From an uncultured Eggerthella sp. (GTDB lineage: Bacteria > Actinomycetota > Coriobacteriia > Coriobacteriales > Eggerthellaceae), in NCBI GenBank assembly GCA_937998355.1, contig CALLDI010000003.1, forward strand, positions 1 through 64,000: a DNA stretch of 64,000 bases, in the 5' to 3' direction. Positions 35,498-45,000 of this stretch are shown piece after piece; position 1 is the stretch's first letter, and the number at the start of each line of letters is the position of its first letter. The notes beneath the pieces are model-generated. The model was given only the letters and a program-made list of their open reading frames with translations. It did not search any database and was not told where the DNA came from. The position numbers and the translations under genes are program-made.

Positions 35498-35851
35498 TTA
35501 CTCCCCTTCCTTGTCTTGTGCCTGTGCTTCAGCTTCGGAGATGAGCGTGAGCGCATCGAACTTGCATTCGTTTACGCAAACGCCGCAGCCCTTGCAGTGG
35601 AACAGGTCGATACCGGTCATTTCGCCATCTTTGACTTCGATAGATGAGTCGGGACAATAGACCCAGCACAGCATGCAGTTGGTGCAAGCTTCAGCATCCC
35701 AGATAGGACGCATGGAGCGCCAACCGCCGGTGTAGCAGTTAACGGACGTGCCCGGCTCGGGGCAAACATAACCCGTAGGATAATCAGAGAGCTTCCAGTT
35801 ATCGAAGCCGTCGTAGTCGAACCCTGCGGTACCCGTGAGATTCTCTGCCAT
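35498..35851 (-). CDS. porD: Pyruvate:ferredoxin oxidoreductase, delta (ferredoxin-like) subunit
   Basis: A 117-residue electron-transfer subunit. Two [4Fe-4S] motifs are clear: C56, C59, C62 with C66 in CTNCMLCWVYCP and C86, C89, C92 with C96 in CKGCGVCVNEC. The 50-residue N-terminal extension is typical of PorD as opposed to free ferredoxins. It overlaps porC by one base. Confidence 0.95.
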   Translation of the reverse strand: MAENLTGTAGFDYDGFDNWKLSDYPTGYVCPEPGTSVNCYTGGWRSMRPIWDAEACTNCMLCWVYCPDSSIEVKDGEMTGIDLFHCKGCGVCVNECKFDALTLISEAEAQAQDKEGE

Positions 35852-36423
35852 TATTCCTGCACCTCCTCGTAAGCACGATCGGCGGACTCGAGGTTCGCGT
35901 CGATCATCTCTTGGCTGAACTTCTTACCGAAGGTGAGGATCAAACGTTCCTTGACCAGATCGATCGGGAACAGACCAGCAACCTTAGCGAGAGCGCCAAC
36001 GATAGGAGTATTCGGCATATCCTTCTTGATGGTGGCGAGCGCGATACCCGTTGCATCGACGGTCGCGACCTTCATGGAAGCAGGAGCGTTCACTGCTGCG
36101 CGTGCTTCGGCAGGGGTCATGGTGGTGTTGAAGATGATGATACCATCATCGTGCATACCCTCCATGACGTCGGTGGAATCGAGCAACGTGTCGTCCAAGA
36201 CGATGACGATGTCCGGATTCAAGATGTTGTTATGGACTTCGATGGGATCGCTGGAAATACGGGTGTACGCTTTCAGCGGCGCACCAGTACGCTCGGGACC
36301 ATATTCGGGCATCGCCTGGATATAGTTGCCCTGCAGCATCGCCGTATCCGCAACGAGCTTCGCTGCCGTTACCGCGCCTTGACCAGCGCGTGCATGCCAG
36401 CGAATTTCGGTCAACTGTGACAT
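35851..36423 (-). CDS. porC: Pyruvate:ferredoxin oxidoreductase, gamma subunit
   Basis: A 190-residue subunit opening with EIRWHARAGQGAVTAAKLVA, the glycine-rich signature of the gamma family, and containing MPEYGPERTGAPLKAYTRIS. It heads the operon in the order C-D-A-B known from Thermotoga and Pyrococcus. GAGAGGAGAGGT lies directly before the ATG. No near-consensus promoter is visible in the 324-bp spacer upstream; that spacer otherwise ends in a long palindrome belonging to the next gene. Confidence 0.94.
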   Translation of the reverse strand: MSQLTEIRWHARAGQGAVTAAKLVADTAMLQGNYIQAMPEYGPERTGAPLKAYTRISSDPIEVHNNILNPDIVIVLDDTLLDSTDVMEGMHDDGIIIFNTTMTPAEARAAVNAPASMKVATVDATGIALATIKKDMPNTPIVGALAKVAGLFPIDLVKERLILTFGKKFSQEMIDANLESADRAYEEVQE

Positions 36424-36617
36424 ACCTCTCCTCTCAACTTAGGCTGCGTGAAATACGCTTTTCCATTGTAGCAACGAACACGTGACAATCCGAGGGTGTT
36501 CTTGGCATATCCTCATCAATTCGGTAAAAGGGGCAGCACGCTGAACTTCATTTTTCACGCGAATGAAAAGCCCCGATTTCAATAGCGATACGATGGAATT
36601 CTGATCGCTTTCTCGAA

Positions 36618-36731
36618 GTTCTAGAGCCTAGGTAGGGGCATGCTCCTACAGCTGCTCGCTTACGGTTGACGAAGAGCAGCGACCAACCGCGGCTGCGCAA
36701 GCGGATCATACCCCTACCTAGGCTCTAGAAC
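36618..36731 (-). repeat. 25-bp near-perfect palindrome with a structured 64-nt loop
   Basis: Arms 36618-36642 and 36707-36731 match at 24 of 25 positions (core CTAGAGCCTAGGTAGGGG). The loop contains two further stems, GCTGCTC/GAGCAGC and CCGC/GCGG, giving a cloverleaf-like outline. It lies 17 nt past the stop of the membrane-protein gene. A 26-nt stretch (36634-36659) is repeated exactly at 49064-49089. Confidence 0.85.
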
Positions 36732-36747
36732 CCGCAAATGCGAGGGG

Positions 36748-38907
36748 TTATGCCCAGAAGACGACCATCTCGACGATGTTCTGATAGGCCCAGGGATAGA
36801 CCTCGGAAAGCCAGCCGGTCTCGGGCACGAAGCACATGAGCGCCGAATACGCGAGGCTGATGGCTACCAGCACCATGAGCACGTGCTGGCACACCTTGTA
36901 CATGGCGCTGTGCTGGTCGATCGCCTCGTTGGCGATGAAACACAAGAGCACGACCGCCGCCAGGAACAGGAAGCTGAAGTCGGCATAATAGCGCTGCAGG
37001 ATGCCTGCCATCTGCGCATCCATGAGCGCGACCACGAATCCCGCCACGATCATGAGCAGGATGACGCCAGCCACCGTGCGCGTTGAGCGCTGCTGCACAC
37101 GGAAGCTCAGGAGGCGCTTCGCGAAGAAGAGCACCCACAAGATCGGCAGGCACAGGAAGATGCCACCGAACGTGACCTCTTTGACGGTCTGACCGACGTA
37201 GGTGGTGGCGAAGGGCGCGGGCAAGAGCCACGGGAAGACGCCATCGGTGGAGGGCGTCTGCAGGAAGTAGGCGAACAGCGCCGGGAAGAAACGACCGAAC
37301 ACCGTGCCGCGCTGCGTCATGTCGTTCAGCGTGAGGTTGTAGTTCGCGCCGAAGTTCGTAGGCGATCCGAAACGCGCGTAGTTGTAGCCCATGATGCCGA
37401 TCGCGACGATAGCGTACGGCGCGACAAGACACGCGAATTCGCGAATGCCCTTTCGCGTGGTGATGTAGCGCGTCGTGATGAACTTGCGCCAGAACAGCGG
37501 GAACGCCAGCAGCGAGAAGACGAGGAACTGCGGGCGGCACGCCACCACGAGCGCCATGCACAGCGATCCAGCCAGGTACCACTTCCCTGCTCGTTCGCTC
37601 GTACGGCCGCGCATCCAGAAGTAGAGCCCCCACACCACCAGTGCGAGCGCCATGATGATGGGCAGCGAATAGAACGTCGGGAACTTCGCGAGGTAGAGCA
37701 TGCCCGAACAGAACACGAGCGGGATCTGCAGCAACAGGAAGAGACCGAGGCTGACGCGCTTGAAATGGAAGCGCGCGAAGCGATGCAGCAGCGCCGTGCA
37801 GCCTGCGATGAAGAGGATGCAACAGATGAGCACGCCGATAGCTGTGGGGAAATTCGCCCCTGTTATGAGGTAGAACGGCAAGTAGAAGACGAGCACGGGC
37901 AGCACGCCGAAGTAGACATAGTAGTGCCCGTCGTAGTAAGCGACGTCGAAGAGCACCTCTTCGCCGGTGGCCTTCTGGAATTCGTCGCGCGCGCTCTTGT
38001 CGTAGGGGTTGTCCATCTCGACCAACCACTCAGGCGGTTCCTCTTCAAGATAGAGCTCGCCGCGCGTCATCGCTTTCGCAAGCTCGGCATACTGCTGAGC
38101 GTTGTCGCCACCAGCCTCGAAGAACGTGACCGGCGACTTGCCATCCCACGAACCCGCATTGTAGTTCGCGGTAGCGACACCAACGAGATTCGACCCCATC
38201 AGCAGGAAGCTCGAGACCAGCATGATCTCGACCACCATCGTCGCGATGATGCCGGCTTTCGCCTTTCGTTGATGCTTGACGATGAAGATGCGATAGATGG
38301 CGGATTTCGGACGGAAGCAATAGATGAGCAGCAAGATGCCCAGCACGACCAAGAATCGCAGATTGTTGAAGAAGAATGGCTCAGGCGCGTTGATGGTGAG
38401 CGACTTCAGCACCAACGGATAGAGCGTCTCGTCATCGCCGAAATCGATGCGCAGATCGTCCACGTACCCGGTCGTCTCGAGATAGACGTACTGGCTCTGC
38501 CAATTATTGGTAGCCACATCCACCAGCGGAATGCCCGCCGTGAAATCCGTGTCGTAGAAATAGGACTGGTGCGCTGAATCCGTGAAATTGATCTGGATCG
38601 GAACGACCTGCGCGGGTTGCGCCTGGTCGAACTCGATGTGGATGTTCTTCACTTCCTTGTTCAGGTCGTGAATCTCGAAGACGTGATTGCCTGCCGTGAT
38701 GCGATACGACTCGCCCTTGGTCTCGGTGAACGAGAGCTCATCGTCGAGCGAAAAGGTCTCGTAGCCTGCCGAGCGCCAATGGTTCGCGTTGAACAACGAG
38801 ATCTCGAGGAAGAACGCGACCACCAGGATGATGAGCAGATTGCGCACGAGCTTGGCAGCTTTGCCGAGCGTCTCCTGGTGCTTGTTCATGTGATATTTCA
38901 CGTCCAT
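36748..38907 (-). CDS. Polytopic membrane protein, possible GT-C type glycosyltransferase
   Basis: A 719-residue protein with one N-terminal helix (about 27-45), a beta-rich extracytoplasmic domain (about 50-195) and about 11 further helices, ending with a helix at the C terminus. The plan of alternating helices with a large outer domain is like GT-C glycosyltransferases that use lipid-linked sugars, but I see no clear catalytic D/E-D motif in the first loop, so the class is uncertain. The start is ambiguous: 38907 places the first helix normally, with alternatives at 38889 and 38988; none has a strong binding site. Upstream in-frame codons fall within a repeated hairpin element. Confidence 0.6.
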   Translation of the reverse strand: MDVKYHMNKHQETLGKAAKLVRNLLIILVVAFFLEISLFNANHWRSAGYETFSLDDELSFTETKGESYRITAGNHVFEIHDLNKEVKNIHIEFDQAQPAQVVPIQINFTDSAHQSYFYDTDFTAGIPLVDVATNNWQSQYVYLETTGYVDDLRIDFGDDETLYPLVLKSLTINAPEPFFFNNLRFLVVLGILLLIYCFRPKSAIYRIFIVKHQRKAKAGIIATMVVEIMLVSSFLLMGSNLVGVATANYNAGSWDGKSPVTFFEAGGDNAQQYAELAKAMTRGELYLEEEPPEWLVEMDNPYDKSARDEFQKATGEEVLFDVAYYDGHYYVYFGVLPVLVFYLPFYLITGANFPTAIGVLICCILFIAGCTALLHRFARFHFKRVSLGLFLLLQIPLVFCSGMLYLAKFPTFYSLPIIMALALVVWGLYFWMRGRTSERAGKWYLAGSLCMALVVACRPQFLVFSLLAFPLFWRKFITTRYITTRKGIREFACLVAPYAIVAIGIMGYNYARFGSPTNFGANYNLTLNDMTQRGTVFGRFFPALFAYFLQTPSTDGVFPWLLPAPFATTYVGQTVKEVTFGGIFLCLPILWVLFFAKRLLSFRVQQRSTRTVAGVILLMIVAGFVVALMDAQMAGILQRYYADFSFLFLAAVVLLCFIANEAIDQHSAMYKVCQHVLMVLVAISLAYSALMCFVPETGWLSEVYPWAYQNIVEMVVFWA

Positions 38908-39013
38908 GAGAACTAATTGTAAAAGAAGCGCCTGCGAAACAGAAGCGAAAAGAAGAACACCGCCCCACTGGATGAGACGGTGTTTCATTGAGTCGTACAT
39001 GAGGGCCCTGCAC

Positions 39014-39157
39014 ACGAACGAAGGTCAGGTGTGCGTGAGCGGAACTCAGGTGACTTGGCCAAAGCGAGGGAGAGATCCACTTCGCTTTAGCGAAGTTAGC
39101 TCGACCGAAGCGACACCGGAACCTGAGTCCGTTCGCGCGCGTCTGGCCTTCGTTCGT
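39014..39157 (+). repeat. Conserved-core hairpin element, copy B
   Basis: Core from TTGGCCAAAGCGAGGGAGAG through CCACTTCGC...GCGAAGTTAGC to TCGACCGAAGCGACACC. The basal stem is about 36 bp: ACGAACGAAGG (39014-39024) with CCTTCGTTCGT (39147-39157), then CAG/CTG, a GC-rich run, and ACTCAGGT with ACCTGAGT. Most differences between arms are G-U or single mismatches. Confidence 0.85.
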
Positions 39158-39169
39158 TGCTAACCGATC

Positions 39170-39796
39170 TTAGAGATTCAAAGCCTTCTGGACCTCGGTG
39201 AAGACGACGTCGGGATCCTGGTCGCCGTCGATCTCGACGAGCAGGCCGCTTCCGCGATAGTAGTCGATGAGCGGAGCCGTGGAGTTCTCGTACACGTCGA
39301 GACGATTGCGCACCGTAGCCTCGTTATCGTCGTCGCGCTGATACATCTCGCCACCGCACTTCGGGCACGTTGCGTCCGCATCGGTGCCGATGAAACCGCA
39401 ATCGCGGCAGGTACGACGAGAGGTAAGACGGCCGATGATGACCTCCTTGTCCACGTCAACGAGCAGCGCTGCATCGAGCGGGCGGTTGAGTTCGGTGAGC
39501 TCGGAAGAGAGCGCGACCGCCTGGGCGGACGTGCGCGGGAAGCCGTCGAGGATGAAGCCCGCATTGGTGTCGTCGTCCTTGAGGCGTTCCTTCACGAGGC
39601 CGATGACCAGTTCGTCGGGAACGAGATCGCCCGCGTCCATGTACTTCTTCGCTTCGATGCCCAGCGGAGTCTGATTCTTCACTGCAGCACGAAGGATGTC
39701 GCCCGTGGAGATGTGAGCGAAGCCGAACTTGTCGACCAGCTTGGCGGCCTGAGTACCTTTACCTGCACCAGGAGCACCCAACAAAACGATATTCAT
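39170..39796 (-). CDS. adk: Adenylate kinase (zinc-LID type)
   Basis: A 208-residue kinase balancing ATP, ADP and AMP. The P loop GAPGAGKGT is at 7-15, the AMP site includes STGDILR and DGFPRT. The LID carries four cysteines, C130, C133, C144 and C147, the structural zinc form common in Gram-positives. It follows secY by 134 bp in the classical secY-adk order. The usual map-infA-rpmJ genes do not follow. Confidence 0.97.
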   Translation of the reverse strand: MNIVLLGAPGAGKGTQAAKLVDKFGFAHISTGDILRAAVKNQTPLGIEAKKYMDAGDLVPDELVIGLVKERLKDDDTNAGFILDGFPRTSAQAVALSSELTELNRPLDAALLVDVDKEVIIGRLTSRRTCRDCGFIGTDADATCPKCGGEMYQRDDDNEATVRNRLDVYENSTAPLIDYYRGSGLLVEIDGDQDPDVVFTEVQKALNL

Positions 39797-39930
39797 TACG
39801 TAGTCCTTTCAATCGTTGGTCATATTCTAGCGAAAGCACTTCATGAAATGACCCTTCTCCACACATTCGTAAGAACAGATGAAGAAGGGTCGAGATTCTA
39901 AAGCTTCCTTTTCAGCCCTACGACGTGCGG

Positions 39931-41211
39931 TTACTTGAAGAAGCCGTCGTAGTTGTACATCTTGAGCTGCGATTCGATCTTGCTCATGGTATCGAGCGCA
40001 ACACCGATCATGATGAGGATCGACGTGCCACCGAACGCCTGGATGAGCGTGTTGTTGGTGAAGAAGAAGAAGATCGAAGGCACGACCGCGATGATGGCGA
40101 TGAAGATCGCACCAGGCAGCGTGACGCGACGAAGCACGTTCTTGATGTACTGCACGGTGTTCGCGCCCGGGCGGATGCCCGGGATGAAGCCACCCTGCTT
40201 CTGCAGGTTCTCTGCCGTGTCTTGCGGATTGAACACGATCGACGTGTAGAAGTACGCGAAGAACACGATGAGCAACGCGGTCATGATCCAGTTGACCGGA
40301 CCAGCAGAGATGGCGTTCGACACCGCATTGAGCCAGTCGATGTTGAACAGCGCTGCGAGCTGTGCCGGGAAGTAGATCAAACAACTTGCGAAGATGATCG
40401 GGATAACACCCGCCGCGTTGATCTTCAGCGGCAGATACGAGCTCTGACCACCCATCATCTTACGACCCTGCACGCGCTTAGCGTAGCTGACCGGGATACG
40501 GCGCTGCGCGCGCTCGACGAAGATGATCGCCGGGATGCTGAGCAGCACGATGATGAGGATGAACGCCGTGATGGCGATGCCCATGCCCAGATCGGACTGA
40601 AGATTGATCGAGGAGAAGATAGCCGAAGGAACGGAAACCACGATCGAGGTGAAGATGATGAGCGACATGCCGTTACCCACACCACGCTGCGTGATGAGCT
40701 CGCCCATCCACATGATGATGGTCGTACCGACCACCAACGTGAAGACGACCAAGAAGTCGCTCAAGAACGCAGGCACTTCAGGGCTGAACACGATGCCATA
40801 GGATGCCGACTTGAACAGCAGCAGATAGCCGATGGCGTTGATGAGACCCAGACCGAGCGTGAGATAACGCGTGACCTGAGTGATGCGCCTCTTGCCCGTT
40901 TCGCCCTCGCGCGCCCAGCGGCCGACCGCCGGGATGACGCCCTGCATCAGCTGCATGATGATGGATGCGGTGATATAGGGCATGATGCCGAGTGCGAACA
41001 CCGAGAAGTTCGACAGAGCGCCGCCGGTGAAGAGGTCCAGCATCGCCATGCCGACACCCTGTTCAGAGAACGCGTCCGCGAACGCGTGGAACGGGATGCC
41101 CGGGACAGGAATATAGGCGCCTAAACGATAGAGCGCCAAGATGCCGAGCGTGAACAGGATCTTATTCCTGAGCTCGGGAACCTTGAACGCTTGGATCAGC
41201 GAATTTAGCAA
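39931..41211 (-). CDS. secY: Preprotein translocase subunit SecY
   Basis: A 426-residue, ten-helix channel of the Sec translocon. The N-terminal [25 protein letters not shown], the plug region after [20 protein letters not shown], and cytoplasmic loops with [10 protein letters not shown] and [17 protein letters not shown] are typical (each quoted only in part). It works with SecE (18547) and SecA. The start overlaps the end of rplO by 7 bp. An imperfect stem GACCCTTCT/AGAAGGGTC at 39861-39892 may end or pause the transcript before adk. Confidence 0.97.
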   Translation of the reverse strand: MLNSLIQAFKVPELRNKILFTLGILALYRLGAYIPVPGIPFHAFADAFSEQGVGMAMLDLFTGGALSNFSVFALGIMPYITASIIMQLMQGVIPAVGRWAREGETGKRRITQVTRYLTLGLGLINAIGYLLLFKSASYGIVFSPEVPAFLSDFLVVFTLVVGTTIIMWMGELITQRGVGNGMSLIIFTSIVVSVPSAIFSSINLQSDLGMGIAITAFILIIVLLSIPAIIFVERAQRRIPVSYAKRVQGRKMMGGQSSYLPLKINAAGVIPIIFASCLIYFPAQLAALFNIDWLNAVSNAISAGPVNWIMTALLIVFFAYFYTSIVFNPQDTAENLQKQGGFIPGIRPGANTVQYIKNVLRRVTLPGAIFIAIIAVVPSIFFFFTNNTLIQAFGGTSILIMIGVALDTMSKIESQLKMYNYDGFFK

Positions 41212-41654
41212 AACGCCTCTACCTTTCCTCCAACTGCTTCGATCTTAGTACGTGCAGAAGCAGAGACCTTATCGACACGGACGGTGAGAGCCTTGGTGAT
41301 CTCGCCGTCGCCGAGCACCTTGATAGGAGCGTCGGGATCCTTCACGATACCTGCTGCATAGAGCGTATCGCCATCGACCAGATCGCCAGCCTTGAACTTC
41401 TCTTCAAGGCGAGAGACGTTCACCGGAACGTACTCGACGCGATTGAAGTTGCGGAAACCGGGCAGCTTCGGCAAACGACGTGCGAGCGGGGTCTGACCGC
41501 CCTCGAAGCCTGCACCCTTGCCGCCACCAGCACGGGATTTCTGACCATTCATACCACGACCAGCGGTCTTGCCGTTACCGGACGCAGGACCACGACCGAC
41601 GCGCTTACGGTTGCGCTTAGAGCCTTCTGCTGGTTTCAGATCTTTGAGTTCCAT
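41205..41654 (-). CDS. rplO: 50S ribosomal protein L15
   Basis: A 149-residue late-assembly protein with the glycine/arginine-rich N-terminal extension ([22 protein letters not shown]) that threads into 23S rRNA and a compact C-terminal domain. Quoted in part, it matches L15 throughout. It overlaps secY by 7 bp. The 121-bp spacer before it contains three consecutive hairpins. Confidence 0.97.
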   Translation of the reverse strand: MELKDLKPAEGSKRNRKRVGRGPASGNGKTAGRGMNGQKSRAGGGKGAGFEGGQTPLARRLPKLPGFRNFNRVEYVPVNVSRLEEKFKAGDLVDGDTLYAAGIVKDPDAPIKVLGDGEITKALTVRVDKVSASARTKIEAVGGKVEAFC

Positions 41655-41682
41655 TGATTTCGTTCTCCTTTTTTTTCGCTAT

Positions 41683-41768
41683 CTCCGCGATTTCGCGGAG
41701 GCCGACAGCTCGCAGTCGGCGGACTTGAAAGAATGCAGAAGGTCGGCACGCATGAAACGAGCCGACCT
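41683..41768 (-). promoter_or_regulatory. Three consecutive hairpins between rpmD and rplO
   Basis: CTCCGCG-attt-CGCGGAG (41684-41701), GCCGAC-agctcgca-GTCGGC (41702-41720 region) and AGGTCGGC...GCCGACCT (41741-41768) follow one another in the intercistronic RNA. None has a T run, so they look like processing, pausing or protein-binding structures and not like terminators. Confidence 0.55.
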
Positions 41769-41775
41769 CAACACG

Positions 41776-41976
41776 TTATTTAGCCTTGATCTCTTCGACT
41801 TCGACGAGATGCTTGACCTTGAAGATCATGCCTCGCACGCAGGGATTGTCGACCTGCTCTACCGTGCGACCGATCTTGCCAAGACCAAGAGCTTTGAGAG
41901 TGCGACCCTGATCGTACTTCTTGCCGATCGCGCTCTTGACCTGAGTGACGCGGAGAGTCTTCTTAGCGTTCGCCAT
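41776..41976 (-). CDS. rpmD: 50S ribosomal protein L30
   Basis: A 66-residue protein ([20 protein letters not shown] at its start) with the expected LRVTQVKSAIG and VRGMIFKVKHLVEVEE segments. Slightly longer than the 58-60 of most bacterial L30. It overlaps the rpsE stop by one base. Confidence 0.96.
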   Translation of the reverse strand: MANAKKTLRVTQVKSAIGKKYDQGRTLKALGLGKIGRTVEQVDNPCVRGMIFKVKHLVEVEEIKAK

Positions 41977-42503
41977 TAGTTCTTCTCCTTCCGACCATAG
42001 ATTTCTGCAACGGACATGCCACGACGCTTGGCGACTTCTTCAGGATCCTGCATCTCCTGCAGGCCTGCAGCGACCGCCTTGACGATGTTCATAGCATTGT
42101 CGGTACCAAGGGACTTGGTGAGAACGTCGGTGACGCCTGCGAGTTCAAGGACTGCACGAACCGGGCCACCAGCGATAACACCAGTACCAGGAGCAGCCGG
42201 CTTCAGGAGGACCTTGCCTGCGCCATAGATACCGAGGATCTCGTGAGGAAGGGTCTTCTCGGGCGTCAGAGGAACGGTAAACATGTTCTTCTTTGCGTCT
42301 TCGATGCCCTTGCGGATCGCGATGGGCACTTCCTGGGACTTGCCCATGCCAACGCCGACGCGACCATTGCCGTCGCCCACGACGACCAATGCGGTGAGGG
42401 CGAAACGACGACCGCCCTTCACGACCTTGGATACACGATTGATATAGACAACACGTTCTTCAAGCTCAGGAACGTCTGTCTTGTTTTCTTGTTTACGAGC
42501 CAT
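41976..42503 (-). CDS. rpsE: 30S ribosomal protein S5
   Basis: A 175-residue decoding-fidelity protein with the dsRBD-like N-terminal domain ([20 protein letters not shown]) and the helicase-like loop [20 protein letters not shown] near residue 105. Ram and spectinomycin-resistance sites are known in this loop. It follows rplR by 15 bp. Confidence 0.97.
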   Translation of the reverse strand: MARKQENKTDVPELEERVVYINRVSKVVKGGRRFALTALVVVGDGNGRVGVGMGKSQEVPIAIRKGIEDAKKNMFTVPLTPEKTLPHEILGIYGAGKVLLKPAAPGTGVIAGGPVRAVLELAGVTDVLTKSLGTDNAMNIVKAVAAGLQEMQDPEEVAKRRGMSVAEIYGRKEKN

Positions 42504-42518
42504 TTACGTTTCCCTCTC

Positions 42519-42887
42519 TTAGAACTTCAGGCCTGCTTCGCGAGCGCCATCGGCGACCGCCTGAATGCGACCATGATAGAGGTTGCCACCGCGGTCGAAC
42601 ACGACCTCCGTGACGCCCTTCTTCTGTGCCTTCTTGCCGATCAACTTACCGAGCTCGGATGCGCCTTCGACGGTCGCACCGGTCTTGCCGGTCTTCTTGA
42701 AATCGGGACCCAGGGTCGAAAGAGCACAGATGGTCTTACCTGTAACGTCGTCGATGACCTGAGCGTACATGTTCGAGTTAGAACGGGTGATGCAAAGACG
42801 AGGGCGCTCTGCCGTGCCGGAGATCTTGCCGCGAACACGGGTGTGGCGGCGACGCAAGCCGGCTTGTTTCTTTTGAAGCTTCTTCAT
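42519..42887 (-). CDS. rplR: 50S ribosomal protein L18
   Basis: A 122-residue 5S rRNA-binding protein with the basic N terminus ([20 protein letters not shown]) and [20 protein letters not shown] near the C terminus. It lies between rplF and rpsE as usual. Confidence 0.97.
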   Translation of the reverse strand: MKKLQKKQAGLRRRHTRVRGKISGTAERPRLCITRSNSNMYAQVIDDVTGKTICALSTLGPDFKKTGKTGATVEGASELGKLIGKKAQKKGVTEVVFDRGGNLYHGRIQAVADGAREAGLKF

Positions 42888-42913
42888 AGTAATTCTCCTA
42901 GCTTATGCGTCTA

Positions 42914-43456
42914 TTACTCGGACTTAGCAGCTTTACCAAGCTTGCGACGTACGTACTCGCCTTCGTAGCGGATACCCTTGCCCTTGTAGGGTTCAGGCTT
43001 GCGCCACTTGCGGATGTCTGCCGCGACCTGGCCGACCTGCTCTTTGCTGATGCCGTTGACGACGATCTCGGTCTGGCTGGGAACCTCGAAGCTGATGTTC
43101 TCGGGAGCCTCGACGATGACCGGGTGAGAGAAGCCGAGCTGGATCTCGAGATCCTTGCCCTTGAGCGCGGCACGATAACCGACGCCGACGAGGACGAGCT
43201 TCTTCGAGTAACCCTCGGAAACACCGTGGACCATGTTCGCGATGAGCGTACGGGTGAGACCATGGAAGCTCTTGGCTTCGCGAGAATCGTCAGGACGCTC
43301 GACGATGACCTGGTCGCCATCGACCGTGATCTTCATCATATCGTTGAAGGTGCGGGTAAGTTCACCCTTAGGACCCTTCACGGTGACGGTCTGACCGTCG
43401 ACCTTCACTTCTACGCCGGAAGGAATAGCGATGGGCATTTTACCAATACGTGACAC
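42914..43456 (-). CDS. rplF: 50S ribosomal protein L6
   Basis: A 180-residue protein of two similar domains near the sarcin-ricin loop. [16 protein letters not shown] opens it, and the C-terminal signature [20 protein letters not shown] then [10 protein letters not shown] is complete. Position between rpsH and rplR is standard. Confidence 0.97.
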   Translation of the reverse strand: MSRIGKMPIAIPSGVEVKVDGQTVTVKGPKGELTRTFNDMMKITVDGDQVIVERPDDSREAKSFHGLTRTLIANMVHGVSEGYSKKLVLVGVGYRAALKGKDLEIQLGFSHPVIVEAPENISFEVPSQTEIVVNGISKEQVGQVAADIRKWRKPEPYKGKGIRYEGEYVRRKLGKAAKSE

Positions 43457-43471
43457 TGTATTCCTCCCCTC

Positions 43472-43870
43472 TTACCAGATGTACGCAATGACTTCGCCGC
43501 CGACGCCGTTCTTGCGTGCGTCGCGGTCAGCCATAACGCCTTTGCTCGTTGAAATGATCGCAGTGCCCAAGCCACCGAGAACGCGAGGCAGTTCATCCTT
43601 GCCTGCATAGATGCGCAGACCTGGCTTGGAGATGCGCTTGATGCCACGGATGGTGCGTGCCTTCTTCTCGCCGTACTTGAGCTCGATGGTCAAGATGTCG
43701 CGCGGGGAAGCACTTTCCACTTCGTAGCCGATGATGTAGCCCTCTTCTTGCATGATGCGGGCGATTTCGACAAGCTTCTTGGAAGACGGCATGGATACCG
43801 TGAGCTTGCCTGCAGAATTGGCGTTACGCACACGCGTAAGCATATCTGCAATGGGATCGTTCATGCTCAT
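43472..43870 (-). CDS. rpsH: 30S ribosomal protein S8
   Basis: A 132-residue primary 16S rRNA binder with [14 protein letters not shown] at the start and the C-terminal [20 protein letters not shown] signature. In E. coli S8 also represses the spc operon by binding near rplE; a strongly folded RNA region before rplE here may play the same part. Confidence 0.97.
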   Translation of the reverse strand: MSMNDPIADMLTRVRNANSAGKLTVSMPSSKKLVEIARIMQEEGYIIGYEVESASPRDILTIELKYGEKKARTIRGIKRISKPGLRIYAGKDELPRVLGGLGTAIISTSKGVMADRDARKNGVGGEVIAYIW

Positions 43871-43983
43871 TGTTTGTTTTCTCCTTTGTTCGTGATGAGA
43901 CGAAAAGCCGGTTCGCAGACACCCTTAGTGGCTACGCCTTGACTCTCGACACTCATAACGTGACGTAGTTTCCTCTTCGACTC

Positions 43984-44169
43984 TTACCAGGAAGCTTTGG
44001 TCACGCCGGGAAGTTCGCCCCTGTTGGCGAGCTGACGAAGACAGATACGGCACAAACCGAACTTGCGATAGTAGCCATGAGGACGGCCACAACGGCTGCA
44101 ACGGTTGTGATGCCTTGTCGAATACTTCGGTACTCGCTTTGACTTGGCGATCATCGATTTCTTAGCCAT
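43984..44169 (-). CDS. rpsN: 30S ribosomal protein S14, zinc type
   Basis: A 61-residue type Z S14. Cysteines 24, 27, 40 and 43 (CSRC and CRIC) bind zinc. Ends GVTKASW as usual. Located between rplE and rpsH. The zinc-free paralogue is not in this window. Confidence 0.97.
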   Translation of the reverse strand: MAKKSMIAKSKRVPKYSTRHHNRCSRCGRPHGYYRKFGLCRICLRQLANRGELPGVTKASW

Positions 44170-44206
44170 TCAAACCCTTCTTTCTTATTACCAACTCTTG
44201 ATGAGT

Positions 44207-44758
44207 TTAGGCGTTCTTCTTAAAAGGAAAGCCCAAAGCATCCAGAAGTGCCTTGGCGCCCTCGTTGTTGTCGGACGTAGTGACGAACGTGATGTCCATA
44301 CCACGCGTATGGTCCACCTTATCGTACTCGATTTCAGGGAAGATGAGCTGCTCGTTCAGACCCATGGTGTAATTTCCACGGCCATCGAAGCTGTTCGGAT
44401 TCAGACCACGGAAGTCGCGCACGCGCGGAAGCGCGGTGGACATGAGGCGGTCGAAGAACTCCCACATACGATCGCCACGGAGAGTAACCTTAGCGCCGAT
44501 CGCCTGACCTTCACGCAGATGGAAGCCTGCGATGGACTTCTTAGCGCGCGTGATCATGGGCTGCTGACCAGTGATGACACGAAGGTCCGCCAGTGCGCCG
44601 TCGAGCAGCTTGGAATCGCCCGCTGCGCGGCCCACGCCCATGTTCACCACGATCTTCTCGAGACGGGGAACCTGATTGACGTTGGTCAAGCCGAGTTCTT
44701 TGAAGAGCTGGTCCTTGACCTCTTTGTTGTACTTTTCCTTCAAACGAGGAGTAGCCAT
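44207..44758 (-). CDS. rplE: 50S ribosomal protein L5
   Basis: A 183-residue 5S rRNA-binding protein of the central protuberance. Recognisable are [17 protein letters not shown], the [21 protein letters not shown] block (in part), and [17 protein letters not shown]. The start at 44758 matches the family N terminus; the longer open frame runs back into a highly structured RNA spacer. Confidence 0.97.
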   Translation of the reverse strand: MATPRLKEKYNKEVKDQLFKELGLTNVNQVPRLEKIVVNMGVGRAAGDSKLLDGALADLRVITGQQPMITRAKKSIAGFHLREGQAIGAKVTLRGDRMWEFFDRLMSTALPRVRDFRGLNPNSFDGRGNYTMGLNEQLIFPEIEYDKVDHTRGMDITFVTTSDNNEGAKALLDALGFPFKKNA

Positions 44759-44788
44759 AGTGTGCTTACCTTTCTTCGATGAATTAAA

Positions 44789-44983
44789 CGCAGGATTTCC
44801 GACCCTGCGTCCCTCAAGATCTCCTTGAGGGCCATGATCCGCTCTCCTATCGGAGGGCGACTGTTCGTGAATTCTGATCAAAAGAATTCACCATAGTAAG
44901 AAGTTTCGCGGTGCTTCTTATTGCCGGGTCTTCAGGCCGAGTTGGCTTCGTCCAACGAAGAGCCTGAAGTTAGCAGCAAGAAG
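44789..44983 (-). promoter_or_regulatory. Highly structured intercistronic RNA between rplX and rplE
   Basis: At least four stems occur in this 195-nt tract: CGCAGG/CCTGCG (44789-44809), CCCTCAAG/CTTGAGGG (44811-44831), GTGAATTCT/AGAATTCAC (44867-44891) and a nested stem (44914-44983) with CTTCTTATTGC/GCAGCAAGAAG, CTTCAGGC/GCCTGAAG and GTTGG/CCAAC. A spacer of 242 bp inside the spc operon is unusual and the density of stems suggests an RNA control element, possibly for S8 or L5. Confidence 0.6.
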
Positions 44984-45000
44984 AAGTGCATTCGGAACTT

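Noticed and set aside
36725..38029. 434-codon Arg/His/Ala-rich frame within the membrane-protein gene
   Set aside because: Same strand, shifted frame of a clear multi-helix membrane protein; no helices or motif of its own.
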